From JAIRNF01 sp031550925 (GTDB lineage Bacteria; Bacteroidota; Bacteroidia; Bacteroidales; UBA932), in NCBI GenBank assembly GCA_031550925.1, contig JAVBOE010000065.1, positions 1 to 48,169 of the forward strand: a stretch of 48,169 bases of DNA. Direction: 5' to 3'. Below the pieces are notes generated by a model, which was not told the origin of the DNA, did not search any database, and was given only the letters and a program-made list of their open reading frames with translations. Below, one piece after another: positions 1 to 7,666 of this stretch (the first letter of the stretch is position 1; each line of letters opens with the position of its first letter). A program made the position numbers and the translations under genes.

Positions 1-447
1 CGACAGCTCGCCTCCTCTCCTCAAGCTTAACTTTTCTTTAAGCTCATCTTTTTCTCCTTTTCTAACCCCCGTGAAATCCCAAGCTGATACTCTTGGACGC
101 TCTTGTAAGTGAATATGTAACGTAACTTTATCATTGTTAACATTAAGCCCCTTAAGCTCTACATCTGAGAAGATACGCTGCATCCACAGCTTTTTCATTA
201 AAAATTGAAGATCTTGTCCCGGAATAACAATGGTATCTCCTTTTACTATTCCTATAATAGATTCTATTTGAGAAGTATTTAAATATTCTAAGCCTGTAAT
301 AATAACATCCTCAACAACATATTTTTGCGGTTTCGAGTAATTAAAATCAACATTTGCAGGAGGTATAACTAGCTGTGTAGAGTCTTGAGCAAATACATTA
401 AAGCAAAATATCGAAATAACTGTTGTGAGTAATAGCTTCCTTATCAT
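1..447 (-). CDS. bamA: BamA outer-membrane assembly factor, N-terminal part (3' end beyond window)
   Basis: This is the first 149 codons of a protein that continues past the left edge. It opens with a signal peptide (MIRKLLLTTVISIFCFNVFA) and goes straight into POTRA-like repeats: a stretch reading VVEDVIITGLEYLN, then a block ending VELKGLNVNNDKVTLHVHLQERPRVS, and the beginning of a second repeat with the typical F-x-G-V-R-K-G pattern. POTRA domains of BamA bind unfolded outer-membrane proteins in the periplasm; the missing C-terminal half would be the membrane barrel. It follows uppS by 24 bp on the same strand, a gene order common in Bacteroidales, and is probably cotranscribed. TamA or another Omp85 member is possible because the barrel is not visible. 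Confidence 0.85.
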   Translation of the reverse strand, partial: MIRKLLLTTVISIFCFNVFAQDSTQLVIPPANVDFNYSKPQKYVVEDVIITGLEYLNTSQIESIIGIVKGDTIVIPGQDLQFLMKKLWMQRIFSDVELKGLNVNNDKVTLHIHLQERPRVSAWDFTGVRKGEKDELKEKLSLRRGGELS

Positions 448-471
448 ACTGGTATTGGGGCTTAGTTATTG

Positions 472-1203
472 TTATAGCTGTTCGCTTATCTTTCCAAATC
501 TTCTTTCTCGTTGTTGATAATCTGCAATGGCTTTTATCAGCTCTTCTTCTCCAAAATCCGGCCAAAGTATATCCGTAAAATACAGCTCCGTATAAGCCAA
601 TTGCCATAGTAAGAAATTACTTATACGTTGCTCTCCGCTTGTTCTAATTAATAGTTCAGGGTCTGGTATTCCCTTCGTGGTCAGGTATTGCTCAAAAGCA
701 TCTTCTGTAATATTTTCTATGCTTGTTTTGTTATTTAGCACATCGGTTGCATATTTTTTAGCGGCCTCAACTATTTCCCATCTTGCACTATAGCTTAATG
801 CCAGTGTAAGCATTAGTCCTGTATTTTGGGCCGTAAGCAAACGGGCTTCTTGCAGCTTTTTCTGCACCTCATTGGGTAAGGATGCTTCGTCACCAATAAC
901 ATTTAGCCGCACCCCATTTTTATGCATCGATTCAATTTCGTTATCTATAGCATTAGCAAGCAAAATCATTAAGGCTTCAACTTCATCTTTGGGTCTAGCC
1001 CAATTTTCGATAGAAAAAGTATATAAGGTTAAATACCGAATCCCTATTTTTGCAGCAGCCTCAACAACGCCCCTAATGGGTAAAACACCGCTCTGGTGCC
1101 CTTTTACCCGCTGTTCTCCTCGCTGTTTAGCCCAGCGCCCATTGCCATCCATAATAATAGCAACATGTTGTGGTATATGGCCTAAGGAAGTATCTACACT
1201 CAT
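472..1203 (-). CDS. uppS: Undecaprenyl diphosphate synthase (isoprenyl transferase)
   Basis: A cis-prenyltransferase that adds isopentenyl diphosphate units to farnesyl diphosphate to make the C55 lipid carrier for peptidoglycan and polysaccharide export. The protein has 243 residues, the usual size. The catalytic motif MDGNGRW lies at residues 18-24 with Asp19 as the catalytic residue. The family blocks TLYTFSIENW, SYSARWEI and RTSGEQRISNFLLWQ follow in the expected order. It acts at the inner membrane face. It starts 6 bp after the DUF6089 gene and ends 24 bp before bamA, so three envelope genes form one unit. Identification is secure. Confidence 0.96.
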   Translation of the reverse strand: MSVDTSLGHIPQHVAIIMDGNGRWAKQRGEQRVKGHQSGVLPIRGVVEAAAKIGIRYLTLYTFSIENWARPKDEVEALMILLANAIDNEIESMHKNGVRLNVIGDEASLPNEVQKKLQEARLLTAQNTGLMLTLALSYSARWEIVEAAKKYATDVLNNKTSIENITEDAFEQYLTTKGIPDPELLIRTSGEQRISNFLLWQLAYTELYFTDILWPDFGEEELIKAIADYQQRERRFGKISEQL

Positions 1204-1209
1204 TTATAG

Positions 1210-2151
1210 CTATTTTTTCTTTTTCTTCTTTATTCTGTTGCTATCATTCTCCGATTTGCCTTCCAGCTTTTTCGTGCTAACACCTTTTTTCAGGTCTTTA
1301 GCAGCACTTTGAGCAACGTTTACCTTATAAGTTCTATCCTTTAAGCCCCTCATCTTTGCGGGACTAAGGTTTCTTCTATAAGCATCGCAACGCCAGTTAG
1401 AGGCAAAACGATAGGTAAGGCTTAGCGTTATGGTATGCACCCAATCGTCGTTTATTAAGCTGAAAGATTCGCTGCCCCTATTAGTAAAGCCATCTACGTA
1501 GTCGTAAAACATTTTCTTAAACGTCCACTCTCCTGCAAGTGTAAGACGTCTGGCAGGCGAAAATTTCACTCCCAACCCTATAGGTATTTCAAAAATAATC
1601 GATTGCTTAAAAGTCTCTCCCGGCTTACCATATATTTCGGGATAAGTATTTGCCGCTACATCAAGCCTAGGATTATTATTATAGCTATTACTGCCCATAA
1701 AGTTTGCGCCTATCCCCAATGCTAAATATGGGCTGAAAACATTTCTCCGCCTCATTTCTAATGGCGCATATGGAAGGAAATTCACCTCGAATATTCCATC
1801 TACCATTACCATAGACCTGTCGAATGCCATTCCGCTTCCTGTGGGAAAACCGGGCAGGTCTCCATAATAGTCTAAGGATGAACCTTCAACTCTAGCATAT
1901 CCCGCTTGTCCGCGTATCGCAAAATATGGGTTAATATTATATCTATACAGCAATCCAGCCAATGGCTTAGAATTATATAAAAGATTGCTCTCGTTAAAAT
2001 CTCCTATATACATTGCTACCCCTCCAAAAATTCCTACATCATGCTTTTCAATGGGGTTAATAAGACTACTTCCCTTCCTTTGAGCAAAGGAACCCACATT
2101 GAAAACCAAAAGAAAAAGAGCTAACAAAAATACATGTCGCTTATGTAACAC
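1210..2151 (-). CDS. DUF6089 family outer-membrane beta-barrel protein
   Basis: A probable outer-membrane barrel of the DUF6089 family, which usually lies next to bamA/uppS in Bacteroidota; its function is unknown. I place the start at a GTG at 2151 (MLHKRHVFLLALFLLVFNVG...), which gives a clean signal peptide ending SFAQ. A longer frame exists from a TTG at 2235, but that TTG is the -33 box of a good promoter and the -7 box lies inside the extension, so the longer start cannot be right for this transcript. The mature part shows barrel-type alternation and repeated aromatic strand ends (GVAMYIGDFNESN, LLYRYNINPYFAIRGQAGYA, ITLSLTYRFASN). A basic Lys-rich tail closes the protein, which is somewhat unusual for an outer-membrane protein. 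Confidence 0.8.
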   Translation of the reverse strand: MLHKRHVFLLALFLLVFNVGSFAQRKGSSLINPIEKHDVGIFGGVAMYIGDFNESNLLYNSKPLAGLLYRYNINPYFAIRGQAGYARVEGSSLDYYGDLPGFPTGSGMAFDRSMVMVDGIFEVNFLPYAPLEMRRRNVFSPYLALGIGANFMGSNSYNNNPRLDVAANTYPEIYGKPGETFKQSIIFEIPIGLGVKFSPARRLTLAGEWTFKKMFYDYVDGFTNRGSESFSLINDDWVHTITLSLTYRFASNWRCDAYRRNLSPAKMRGLKDRTYKVNVAQSAAKDLKKGVSTKKLEGKSENDSNRIKKKKKK

Positions 2152-2206
2152 TCTATTTTTCAATTTATTAATTTTCGTATTACGATGATTAATTATAAAC
2201 AAACTG

Positions 2207-2235
2207 CAAAGGTAATAAAAAAGCAAAAGCTTCAA
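2207..2235 (-). promoter_or_regulatory. Bacteroidota-type promoter for the DUF6089-uppS-bamA unit
   Basis: On the minus strand TTG (2235-2233) is followed after 18 bp by TACCTTTG (2214-2207), a full match to the TAnnTTTG -7 element with near-ideal spacing. The predicted start of transcription near 2202 leaves a leader of about 50 nt before the GTG at 2151. It overlaps the longer alternative reading of the gene and so decides the start. Confidence 0.75.
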
Positions 2236-2258
2236 CCTATTGTTTTAGTGATACTCAC

Positions 2259-3122
2259 CTAGTTTCTAGGATCAACACCCCAATGCAGCTTATTTCGTAA
2301 TGTTCTATAAAAATTACTACTATTTAATTTTATAAGCTTAACGGCAAAAGGAGACTTCGCTATTGTTAGCTCTGTTCCGTTATTAACGTCAAACATCTGA
2401 TTATCTATTGTAACCATCGCCTTTTCTGCCCGTGTTTGTATTTTGCATGTAACAACTGAGCTATCGGGGATAACAATAGGCCTAATTGTAAGATTATGTG
2501 GTGCAAGCGGCGACAAAATAAGGTTGGATGCTGACGGCGAAACAATAGGTCCGCCCACACTCATAGAGTATGCCGTAGATCCTGTAGGTGTTGCAATAAT
2601 TAAACCATCCGACCAATAGGAAGCAAGAGGTTCCCCGTCAATAGCAACCGACAGCTCGATTAATGATGGTTCTTTACGCTGAATCGTAACTTCGTTAAGA
2701 GCATGTGGAGAATGCTTTGAATTTAAAAAATCTCCTGAAACCATTAAAGTGCTTCGCTCTTCCAGCTCGTATTCTCCCGCTAAAATCTGACTAAGCGAGG
2801 TTTCTGCTTCTTTACTCGAAATGTATGACAAAAAACCCAATCGTCCTATATTTATTCCAACCAAAGGAATGTCGCGCTCACTGGCAAATCGTGCAGCATC
2901 TAAAAAGGTTCCGTCTCCTCCTACGCTTAGCATGAACGCTGTTCCTTCAGGAATATCTCTGCTATGACAATAGGTAGCGTAACAGCATTTGCTTTTTAGC
3001 AAACCATAGAAAAGCTCATATACACATAGCTCAACCCCTTGTTTTTCTAAAAAATCAAGGATGCTAATAATACGAGGGATATTCTCTAACGCTGTGCTTC
3101 TACCGTGTATAGCAACTTTCAT
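2259..3122 (-). CDS. nadK: NAD kinase
   Basis: Phosphorylates NAD to NADP in the cytoplasm using ATP. The 287-residue protein has the two family signatures: the GGDGT motif within SVGGDGTFLDAARFA near residues 67-81, where the Asp is catalytic, and TPTGSTAYSMSVGGPIV near residue 180 in the NAD-binding domain. Length is normal. It is divergent from pdxJ across a 161-bp gap and lies 107 bp upstream of the DUF6089 start, which has its own promoter, so cotranscription is optional. Start is the ATG giving MKVAIHGRS, with the usual N-terminal beta strand. Confidence 0.96.
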   Translation of the reverse strand: MKVAIHGRSTALENIPRIISILDFLEKQGVELCVYELFYGLLKSKCCYATYCHSRDIPEGTAFMLSVGGDGTFLDAARFASERDIPLVGINIGRLGFLSYISSKEAETSLSQILAGEYELEERSTLMVSGDFLNSKHSPHALNEVTIQRKEPSLIELSVAIDGEPLASYWSDGLIIATPTGSTAYSMSVGGPIVSPSASNLILSPLAPHNLTIRPIVIPDSSVVTCKIQTRAEKAMVTIDNQMFDVNNGTELTIAKSPFAVKLIKLNSSNFYRTLRNKLHWGVDPRN

Positions 3123-3253
3123 AGGTTAACCTGTTAGGCATTTTTATACTAAAGCTGAAAACCAGGTATGTAAGATTTATATACCTCGCTCAAAAACTGG
3201 GGCAAGTTATACTTTTTTAGTTTTTTATACACCTTTTGCATGCTAATAAACGC

Positions 3254-3261
3254 TAACTTTG
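3254..3261 (+). promoter_or_regulatory. Candidate -7 promoter element for pdxJ
   Basis: TAACTTTG matches TAnnTTTG and lies 22 bp before the pdxJ ATG. A TTTTG at 3234-3238 is upstream but only 15 bp away, shorter than usual, so the -33 partner is uncertain. Confidence 0.45.
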
Positions 3262-3283
3262 CTCTCAATTTAGAAACTTTAAC

Positions 3284-4000
3284 ATGATGACCAAACTTAG
3301 TGTTAACATAAATAAGATAGCTACCCTACGAAACGCCAGAGGTGGAAATGTTCCCGATTTACTAAAAGTAGCCATAGATTGCCAACGATTTGGAGCACAA
3401 GGCATAACCGTACACCCCCGTCCGGATGAGCGCCACATACGGTATAGCGACACTCGTAACTTACGGAGCATTGTTACAACAGAGTATAACATTGAAGGAA
3501 ACCCAACCGAAGAATTTATAAAGCTGGTATTAGAAGTCGTTCCAGAGCAGGTTACGCTTGTGCCTGATACTCCCGAGCAGCTAACCTCTAATGCCGGCTG
3601 GGATACTCGCAAGCATGTGGCTTTTTTATGCGAGGTAATCGCTCGTTTCAAAAGCAAGGGAATTAGAACGTCTATTTTTGTTGATACCGATTTAGAGAAT
3701 ATAAGGGGTGCTGTTGAAACGGGATGTGATAGAGTAGAGCTCTACACCGAACCTTACGCCATAAATTTTAACACAAATAAACAAGCAGCCGTTGAGCCAT
3801 TTGCAAAGGCAGCCGAACTAGCTATAAAGCTGGGTCTTGGGGTAAATGCTGGACATGATTTAAGCCTGGAAAACCTTAGCTACTTTACCCAAAATGTTCC
3901 GGGATTACTTGAGGTGTCTATTGGGCATGCCCTTATATCCGATGCTTTATACTATGGTCTCGAAAATACCATACAGCTATACCTAAGGCAGCTGAAGTAG
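3284..4000 (+). CDS. pdxJ: Pyridoxine 5'-phosphate synthase
   Basis: Condenses 3-amino-1-hydroxyacetone 1-phosphate with deoxyxylulose 5-phosphate to form pyridoxine 5'-phosphate, the last ring-forming step of DXP-dependent vitamin B6 synthesis. The 238-residue TIM-barrel protein shows the family start (LSVNINKIATLRNARGG), the phosphate- and substrate-binding block ITVHPRPDERHI near residues 46-57, and the C-terminal GHDLSLENL and VSIGHALISDALYYGL segments. It is alone on the plus strand, divergent from nadK. Two different repeat elements follow its stop codon. Confidence 0.96.
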   Translation: MMTKLSVNINKIATLRNARGGNVPDLLKVAIDCQRFGAQGITVHPRPDERHIRYSDTRNLRSIVTTEYNIEGNPTEEFIKLVLEVVPEQVTLVPDTPEQLTSNAGWDTRKHVAFLCEVIARFKSKGIRTSIFVDTDLENIRGAVETGCDRVELYTEPYAINFNTNKQAAVEPFAKAAELAIKLGLGVNAGHDLSLENLSYFTQNVPGLLEVSIGHALISDALYYGLENTIQLYLRQLK

Positions 4001-4001
4001 T

Positions 4002-4038
4002 TACGATACACGATGTGAGTATCACGATATGCGATGTG
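4002..4038 (+). repeat. Solo copy of the terminal repeat that bounds the four-helix-bundle cassette
   Basis: Starting 2 bp after the pdxJ stop codon, this stretch is built from CACGAT-like units and lines up with the left terminal repeat at 17481-17516. Shared blocks are TACG, CACGATGT and ATCACG, and the copy next to mutA shares the 12-mer AGTATCACGATA. As with the mutA-side copy, it sits directly after a stop codon in the same orientation relative to the gene. No four-helix-bundle gene is present here, so it is a remnant, an empty end, or a copy that spreads on its own. Confidence 0.6.
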
Positions 4039-4094
4039 CGAAAACGAGGATGCAACAATACGAAAGCGAAGCGTTATAATGAGCCTCTGATGCT

Positions 4095-4162
4095 GCCCCT
4101 AAATCCCCTAACGGGGACTTTTGGTAGTGCTAATAAAAGTCCCCTTTAGGGGATTTAGGGGC
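4095..4162. repeat. 28-bp inverted repeat (REP-like hairpin)
   Basis: The arms 4095-4122 and 4135-4162 are inverted copies with one mismatch in 28 bp, separated by 12 bp. Each arm contains its own small palindrome of the type CCCCTAA..GGGG, and the arms are GC-richer than their surroundings. As RNA it would form a long, stable hairpin between pdxJ and the hydrolase gene and could act as a transcription barrier or RNA stabiliser. I recognise the motif as similar to palindromic repeats dispersed in Bacteroidota genomes; that comparison is from memory. Confidence 0.75.
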
Positions 4163-4209
4163 AAACATTAATAATTAAACACTAAACATTGAATCTTTAT
4201 TGCTAAACA

Positions 4210-5013
4210 ATGCAGCTGTTCTATCGCAAATATGGCAAGGGAACTCCCATTATTGCGCTACATGGATTGTATGCCTCGTATGACAGCTGGATAAGTTTAG
4301 TCGCTACATTTAGCGAATCACACCAGCTGATTTTGGTAGATCTGCGAAATCATGGGCGTTCACCTCACTCATCCGAACATTCGTACCCACTGATGAGCAA
4401 CGATTTGCTGGAACTCTTTGATGAACTGGCTATAAGTCAAGCTATACTTATGGGGCACTCTATGGGCGGAAAAACTGCTATGCACTTTGCTCTTAGCTAC
4501 CCCGAACGAGTTAACGGCTTGATAGTAGAAGATATTTCGCCTCTGGGCTATTTGCCAAACAGTGAGAATGCTATATTTCATCAAAACGTGATAAATGCGT
4601 TAAAACACCTACCCATAAAGCAGTACTCTACCAGAAAAGAAGTGCAGGATAACTTAATCCAAAAAATTCCGGATAAAACGCTCTGTCAATTTTTGCTAAA
4701 AAACTTACAACGAAATAAAAACGGAGCGCTAGAATGGCGTATTAATTTAGATATCATTGAAAAGAATCTACCATTAATAATGGAGAGTGTTGTTACAGAA
4801 AATACCAAGCCTATAGAAATTCCAGCTCTATTTATTAAGGGTTCCACTTCGGCATATATTACCGAAAAAGACGAAAAAGCAATTAAGCTACTCTTTCCTT
4901 GCTCTTCTATTTTAACAATACAAAATACAAGCCATACCCCTCATAATGAGCAAGAAATAATTTTTTCAGAGTGTGTTAATCAGCACTTTTCTATGTTAAA
5001 TAATACAGATTAG
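4210..5013 (+). CDS. Alpha/beta-fold hydrolase (YbfF-like esterase)
   Basis: A cytoplasmic serine hydrolase of the alpha/beta fold with 267 residues and no signal peptide. The oxyanion-hole region is ALHGLYASYDSW near residue 17, the strand-4 motif is LVDLRNHGRS, and the nucleophile elbow is GHSMGG near residues 82-87 with Ser as nucleophile. The likely catalytic His is in NTSHTPHNEQ near the C-terminus. The DLRNHGRS plus GHSMGGK pattern resembles the E. coli YbfF esterase group. The substrate cannot be read from the sequence. It stands alone between the REP-like hairpin and the promoter of the OmpH-like gene. Confidence 0.85.
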   Translation: MQLFYRKYGKGTPIIALHGLYASYDSWISLVATFSESHQLILVDLRNHGRSPHSSEHSYPLMSNDLLELFDELAISQAILMGHSMGGKTAMHFALSYPERVNGLIVEDISPLGYLPNSENAIFHQNVINALKHLPIKQYSTRKEVQDNLIQKIPDKTLCQFLLKNLQRNKNGALEWRINLDIIEKNLPLIMESVVTENTKPIEIPALFIKGSTSAYITEKDEKAIKLLFPCSSILTIQNTSHTPHNEQEIIFSECVNQHFSMLNNTD

Positions 5014-5045
5014 CCAAGAAGTATCTCCTAATTCTTCATAATTAC

Positions 5046-5053
5046 TATATTTG
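5046..5053 (+). promoter_or_regulatory. Candidate -7 promoter element for the OmpH-like lipoprotein gene
   Basis: TATATTTG matches TAnnTTTG and lies 40 bp before the ATG at 5094. No TTG is seen at the expected distance upstream. Confidence 0.5.
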
Positions 5054-5093
5054 TAGTCCCAAAAAATAATCTTTTATTATAATAACATACAAC

Positions 5094-5747
5094 ATGAAAA
5101 AAACGACTAGCGCTATCTTTACACTTATTGCTGCCTTCACAATGTTGCTTGCCGTAAGCTGTAATTCTTCATCAACAGATACAAAAGATACAAAGAACAC
5201 CGGAGAAAGTCAGTATGGTGGAGAAATAATTACACCTACAGAAGGTTCTACCGTATTTGTTCGTATGGACTCTTTACTAAATCAATATGACATGTTTTTA
5301 GACCTAAAAGTAGAATTTGAAGAAAAAGTAAAAAAGGCGCAAAGTGATTTAGAAACCAAAGGTCGTGCTTTTGAAAGAGACGTAACCGATTTTCAAGATA
5401 AAGTTAATAAAGGTCTGCTTACCCGTTCGGAATCTCAAAAAAGAGCAGACGAACTATCTAGAAGAGAACAGCAGCTACGCGAACAACAACAAAAAACCAG
5501 CATGGATCTGGAAGATCAACAAACAGTTATGCTAAATCGTGTAAGTCAAAGCATTAACGATTACATCCAAGTATATAATCAAGAAAAGAATTACAGCCTG
5601 ATTATCAATACATCTTCTACCAGCAACACGGTTCTTTGGGGCAATCCGGGGCTAGACATTACAACAGACCTTGTTAAGGGCTTGAACGATACATATGCGA
5701 AATCGTTAAAGTCTGCTCAAAAACCAGAGGCTAGTACTACAGAATAG
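5094..5747 (+). CDS. OmpH/Skp-family periplasmic lipoprotein
   Basis: A 217-residue protein with a lipoprotein signal peptide (MKKTTSAIFTLIAAFTMLLA, lipobox LAVSC with Cys at about residue 23), so it should be anchored to a membrane facing the periplasm. The central region, about residues 75-145, is a highly charged coiled coil (EFEEKVKKAQSDLETKGRA, RREQQLREQQQKTSMDLEDQ) followed by the conserved C-terminal strand region (YSLIINTSSTSNTVLWGNPG). This is the Skp/OmpH architecture; Skp holds unfolded outer-membrane proteins. Soluble Skp has no lipid anchor, whereas lipidated forms are frequent in Bacteroidota. It is a single-gene unit with its own promoter and terminator. Confidence 0.85.
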   Translation: MKKTTSAIFTLIAAFTMLLAVSCNSSSTDTKDTKNTGESQYGGEIITPTEGSTVFVRMDSLLNQYDMFLDLKVEFEEKVKKAQSDLETKGRAFERDVTDFQDKVNKGLLTRSESQKRADELSRREQQLREQQQKTSMDLEDQQTVMLNRVSQSINDYIQVYNQEKNYSLIINTSSTSNTVLWGNPGLDITTDLVKGLNDTYAKSLKSAQKPEASTTE

Positions 5748-5801
5748 TAACGCTTTTCTATCAAGATAATTTAGCTTCCTGATAGCTAAACACTAATATC
5801 G

Positions 5802-5827
5802 AAAAGAGGCTATCAAGCCTCTTTTTT
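5802..5827 (+). terminator. Intrinsic terminator after the OmpH-like gene
   Basis: A perfect 10-bp stem AAAAGAGGCT / AGCCTCTTTT with the loop ATCA runs into six T residues. Confidence 0.85.
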
Positions 5828-5883
5828 CATCATAAAATGCATTAAGCTCTAACAAAAATTCGTTCTGCTTAAAAAAGAATTCC

Positions 5884-5891
5884 TACATTTG
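5884..5891 (+). promoter_or_regulatory. Candidate -7 promoter element for parAB
   Basis: TACATTTG matches TAnnTTTG, 50 bp before parA. A TTCTG, not a perfect TTG, lies in the -33 region near 5863. Confidence 0.5.
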
Positions 5892-5941
5892 TAAATTATG
5901 GCTGCTTGTAGCAAGCCTGTAGGTTTAAACATGAGCATACT

Positions 5942-6724
5942 ATGGCAAAAGTTATTGCAATAGCAAATCAAAAAGGTGGAGTAGGAAAAACTACCACCGC
6001 TATTAATCTAGCAGCTAGCTTAGCTGTTTTAGAAAATAAAGTTCTATTAGTTGATGCCGATCCACAAGCCAACTCTACGTCCGGATTTGGATTTGACTTG
6101 AAGAACATAAAAACAAGCATCTATGAGTGTTTGATAGATAAGACTTCCCCAAAAGAAGCCATTCTATCTACCGAAGTAAAAGGGCTTGACTTAATCCCCT
6201 CTCATATCGACCTTGTGGGTGCCGAAATTGAAATGGTTAAGCTGCCAAACAGAGAGCAAATGCTTAAGCAAACTGTAGATAAGCTACGCGATGATTACGA
6301 CTATATCATTATCGACTGTTCGCCATCGCTTGGCCTTATCACGGTAAACTCGCTTACAGCTGCCGATTCTGTTATGATTCCGGTACAATGCGAGTATTTT
6401 GCCCTCGAAGGTTTGGGAAAGCTACTTAACACCATAAAACTTATACAATCTAGGCTTAATACCCAATTGAGCATAGAAGGATTTCTTCTTACCATGTACG
6501 ATGCTCGTTTACGACTTGCCAACCAAGTGGTAGAAGAAGTTCGGAAGCATTTTCAGGATATGGTTTTTCAAACCATTATTCAGCGTAATGTAAAGCTGGG
6601 CGAGTCTCCATCATACGGCAAACCGGTTATACTATACGATGCCGGTTCTATAGGAGCTGCAAACTATCTAAATCTAGCCAAAGAGGTTATTCAACGCAAC
6701 GCACCTCTTAAACAGGCTAAGTAA
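5942..6724 (+). CDS. parA: Chromosome partitioning ATPase ParA (Soj)
   Basis: A deviant Walker-type ATPase that binds DNA non-specifically when ATP-bound and moves ParB-parS complexes. The 260-residue protein has the signature KGGVGKTTTAINLA at residues 11-24, switch regions VDADPQANST and IIDCSPSLGL, and the late block YDARLRLANQVVEEVRKHF. The short length without an N-terminal helix-turn-helix fits the chromosomal Soj class and not the large plasmid type. It is followed 33 bp later by parB in the usual order. No classic parS palindrome was seen nearby. Confidence 0.95.
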   Translation: MAKVIAIANQKGGVGKTTTAINLAASLAVLENKVLLVDADPQANSTSGFGFDLKNIKTSIYECLIDKTSPKEAILSTEVKGLDLIPSHIDLVGAEIEMVKLPNREQMLKQTVDKLRDDYDYIIIDCSPSLGLITVNSLTAADSVMIPVQCEYFALEGLGKLLNTIKLIQSRLNTQLSIEGFLLTMYDARLRLANQVVEEVRKHFQDMVFQTIIQRNVKLGESPSYGKPVILYDAGSIGAANYLNLAKEVIQRNAPLKQAK

Positions 6725-6757
6725 ACATTGTAACAATTCTTAGGAGAAAAAAGCATA

Positions 6758-7648
6758 ATGGCAAAAAAAACTGCACTAGGTCGTGGTCTCGGCGCGCTGA
6801 TAGAAGACTCTTCTGTAACAAATACCAGAAGAGCAGATGACGGAGCGACTGATGGGATTGTGGAGATTAGCATTGATAGCATTGAAACAAACCCGTATCA
6901 GCCCCGTAACTATTTTGACGAAGAGGCTTTGACCGAGCTTGCAAAGTCTATAGAAAAACACGGAATCATTCAGCCTATTACCGTTCGTTTGTTAGATAAC
7001 GGTAAGTATCAAATTATTAGTGGCGAACGAAGGTTCCGCGCATCTAAGCTGGCAGGATTAGATGCCATTCCGGCCTATGTACGCACTGCTAACGATCAGG
7101 GTATGCTGGAAATGGCTCTTATTGAGAACATTCAACGCGAAGACCTTGATGCCATTGAAGTTGCCATAAGCTACCAACGATTAATAGACGAATGCGAGCT
7201 GACGCAAGAGCTGCTAAGTGAGCAAGTAGGTAAGAAACGCGCAACCATAGCCAACTATCTACGACTGCTAAAGCTTCCGGCAGAAATACAGCTAAACATC
7301 CGCGAACGTAAGCTATCTATGGGACATGCCCGTGCTATACTTGGCTTAGAGAACGCTGAGCAACAAATTAAAGTTGGAAAAAAGACGATTGAAGAAGAGC
7401 TATCTGTTCGTCAGGTTGAAGATTTGATTAGAAAAATGAATCAGCCCAGCGAACCAAAGAAAAAAGATGCTGAGGCCGTAGAGCTACCCGACAGCTACTT
7501 TAAGCTGGTCGAGCACCTCGAAAAATATTTTAACAGCAACATTAATATCAAACGTAACGAAAAAGGCGAAGGAAAAATTACCATCAGCTTTGCTTCTGAC
7601 GAAGAAGTAGCCAATTTCATTAAGAAGTTTGAAGAACTTAACAAGTAA
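6758..7648 (+). CDS. parB: Chromosome partitioning protein ParB (Spo0J)
   Basis: A CTP-dependent DNA clamp that loads at parS sites and works with ParA in origin segregation. The 296-residue protein shows the N-terminal ParA-interacting patch (KKTALGRGLGALIED), the CTP-binding boxes NPYQPRNYF and ISGERRFRASKLAG near residues 47 and 87, ALIENIQREDL, the helix-turn-helix region (ELTQELLSEQVGKKRATIANYLRLLKLP), and a C-terminal dimerisation domain after a charged linker. It is cotranscribed with parA. The DUF5683 and transglycosylase genes follow closely, so cell-wall genes probably share the transcript. Confidence 0.95.
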   Translation: MAKKTALGRGLGALIEDSSVTNTRRADDGATDGIVEISIDSIETNPYQPRNYFDEEALTELAKSIEKHGIIQPITVRLLDNGKYQIISGERRFRASKLAGLDAIPAYVRTANDQGMLEMALIENIQREDLDAIEVAISYQRLIDECELTQELLSEQVGKKRATIANYLRLLKLPAEIQLNIRERKLSMGHARAILGLENAEQQIKVGKKTIEEELSVRQVEDLIRKMNQPSEPKKKDAEAVELPDSYFKLVEHLEKYFNSNINIKRNEKGEGKITISFASDEEVANFIKKFEELNK

Positions 7649-7666
7649 GCTATATTGAGAGATATT

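Noticed and set aside
872..1312. Long plus-strand open frame across uppS
   Set aside because: It is the antisense shadow of uppS and its upstream neighbour, with low-complexity Phe/Ser-rich translation and no family motif.
5760..7660. parS site near parAB
   Set aside because: No sequence close to TGTTTCACGTGAAACA was found around parA, parB or elsewhere in the window by eye.
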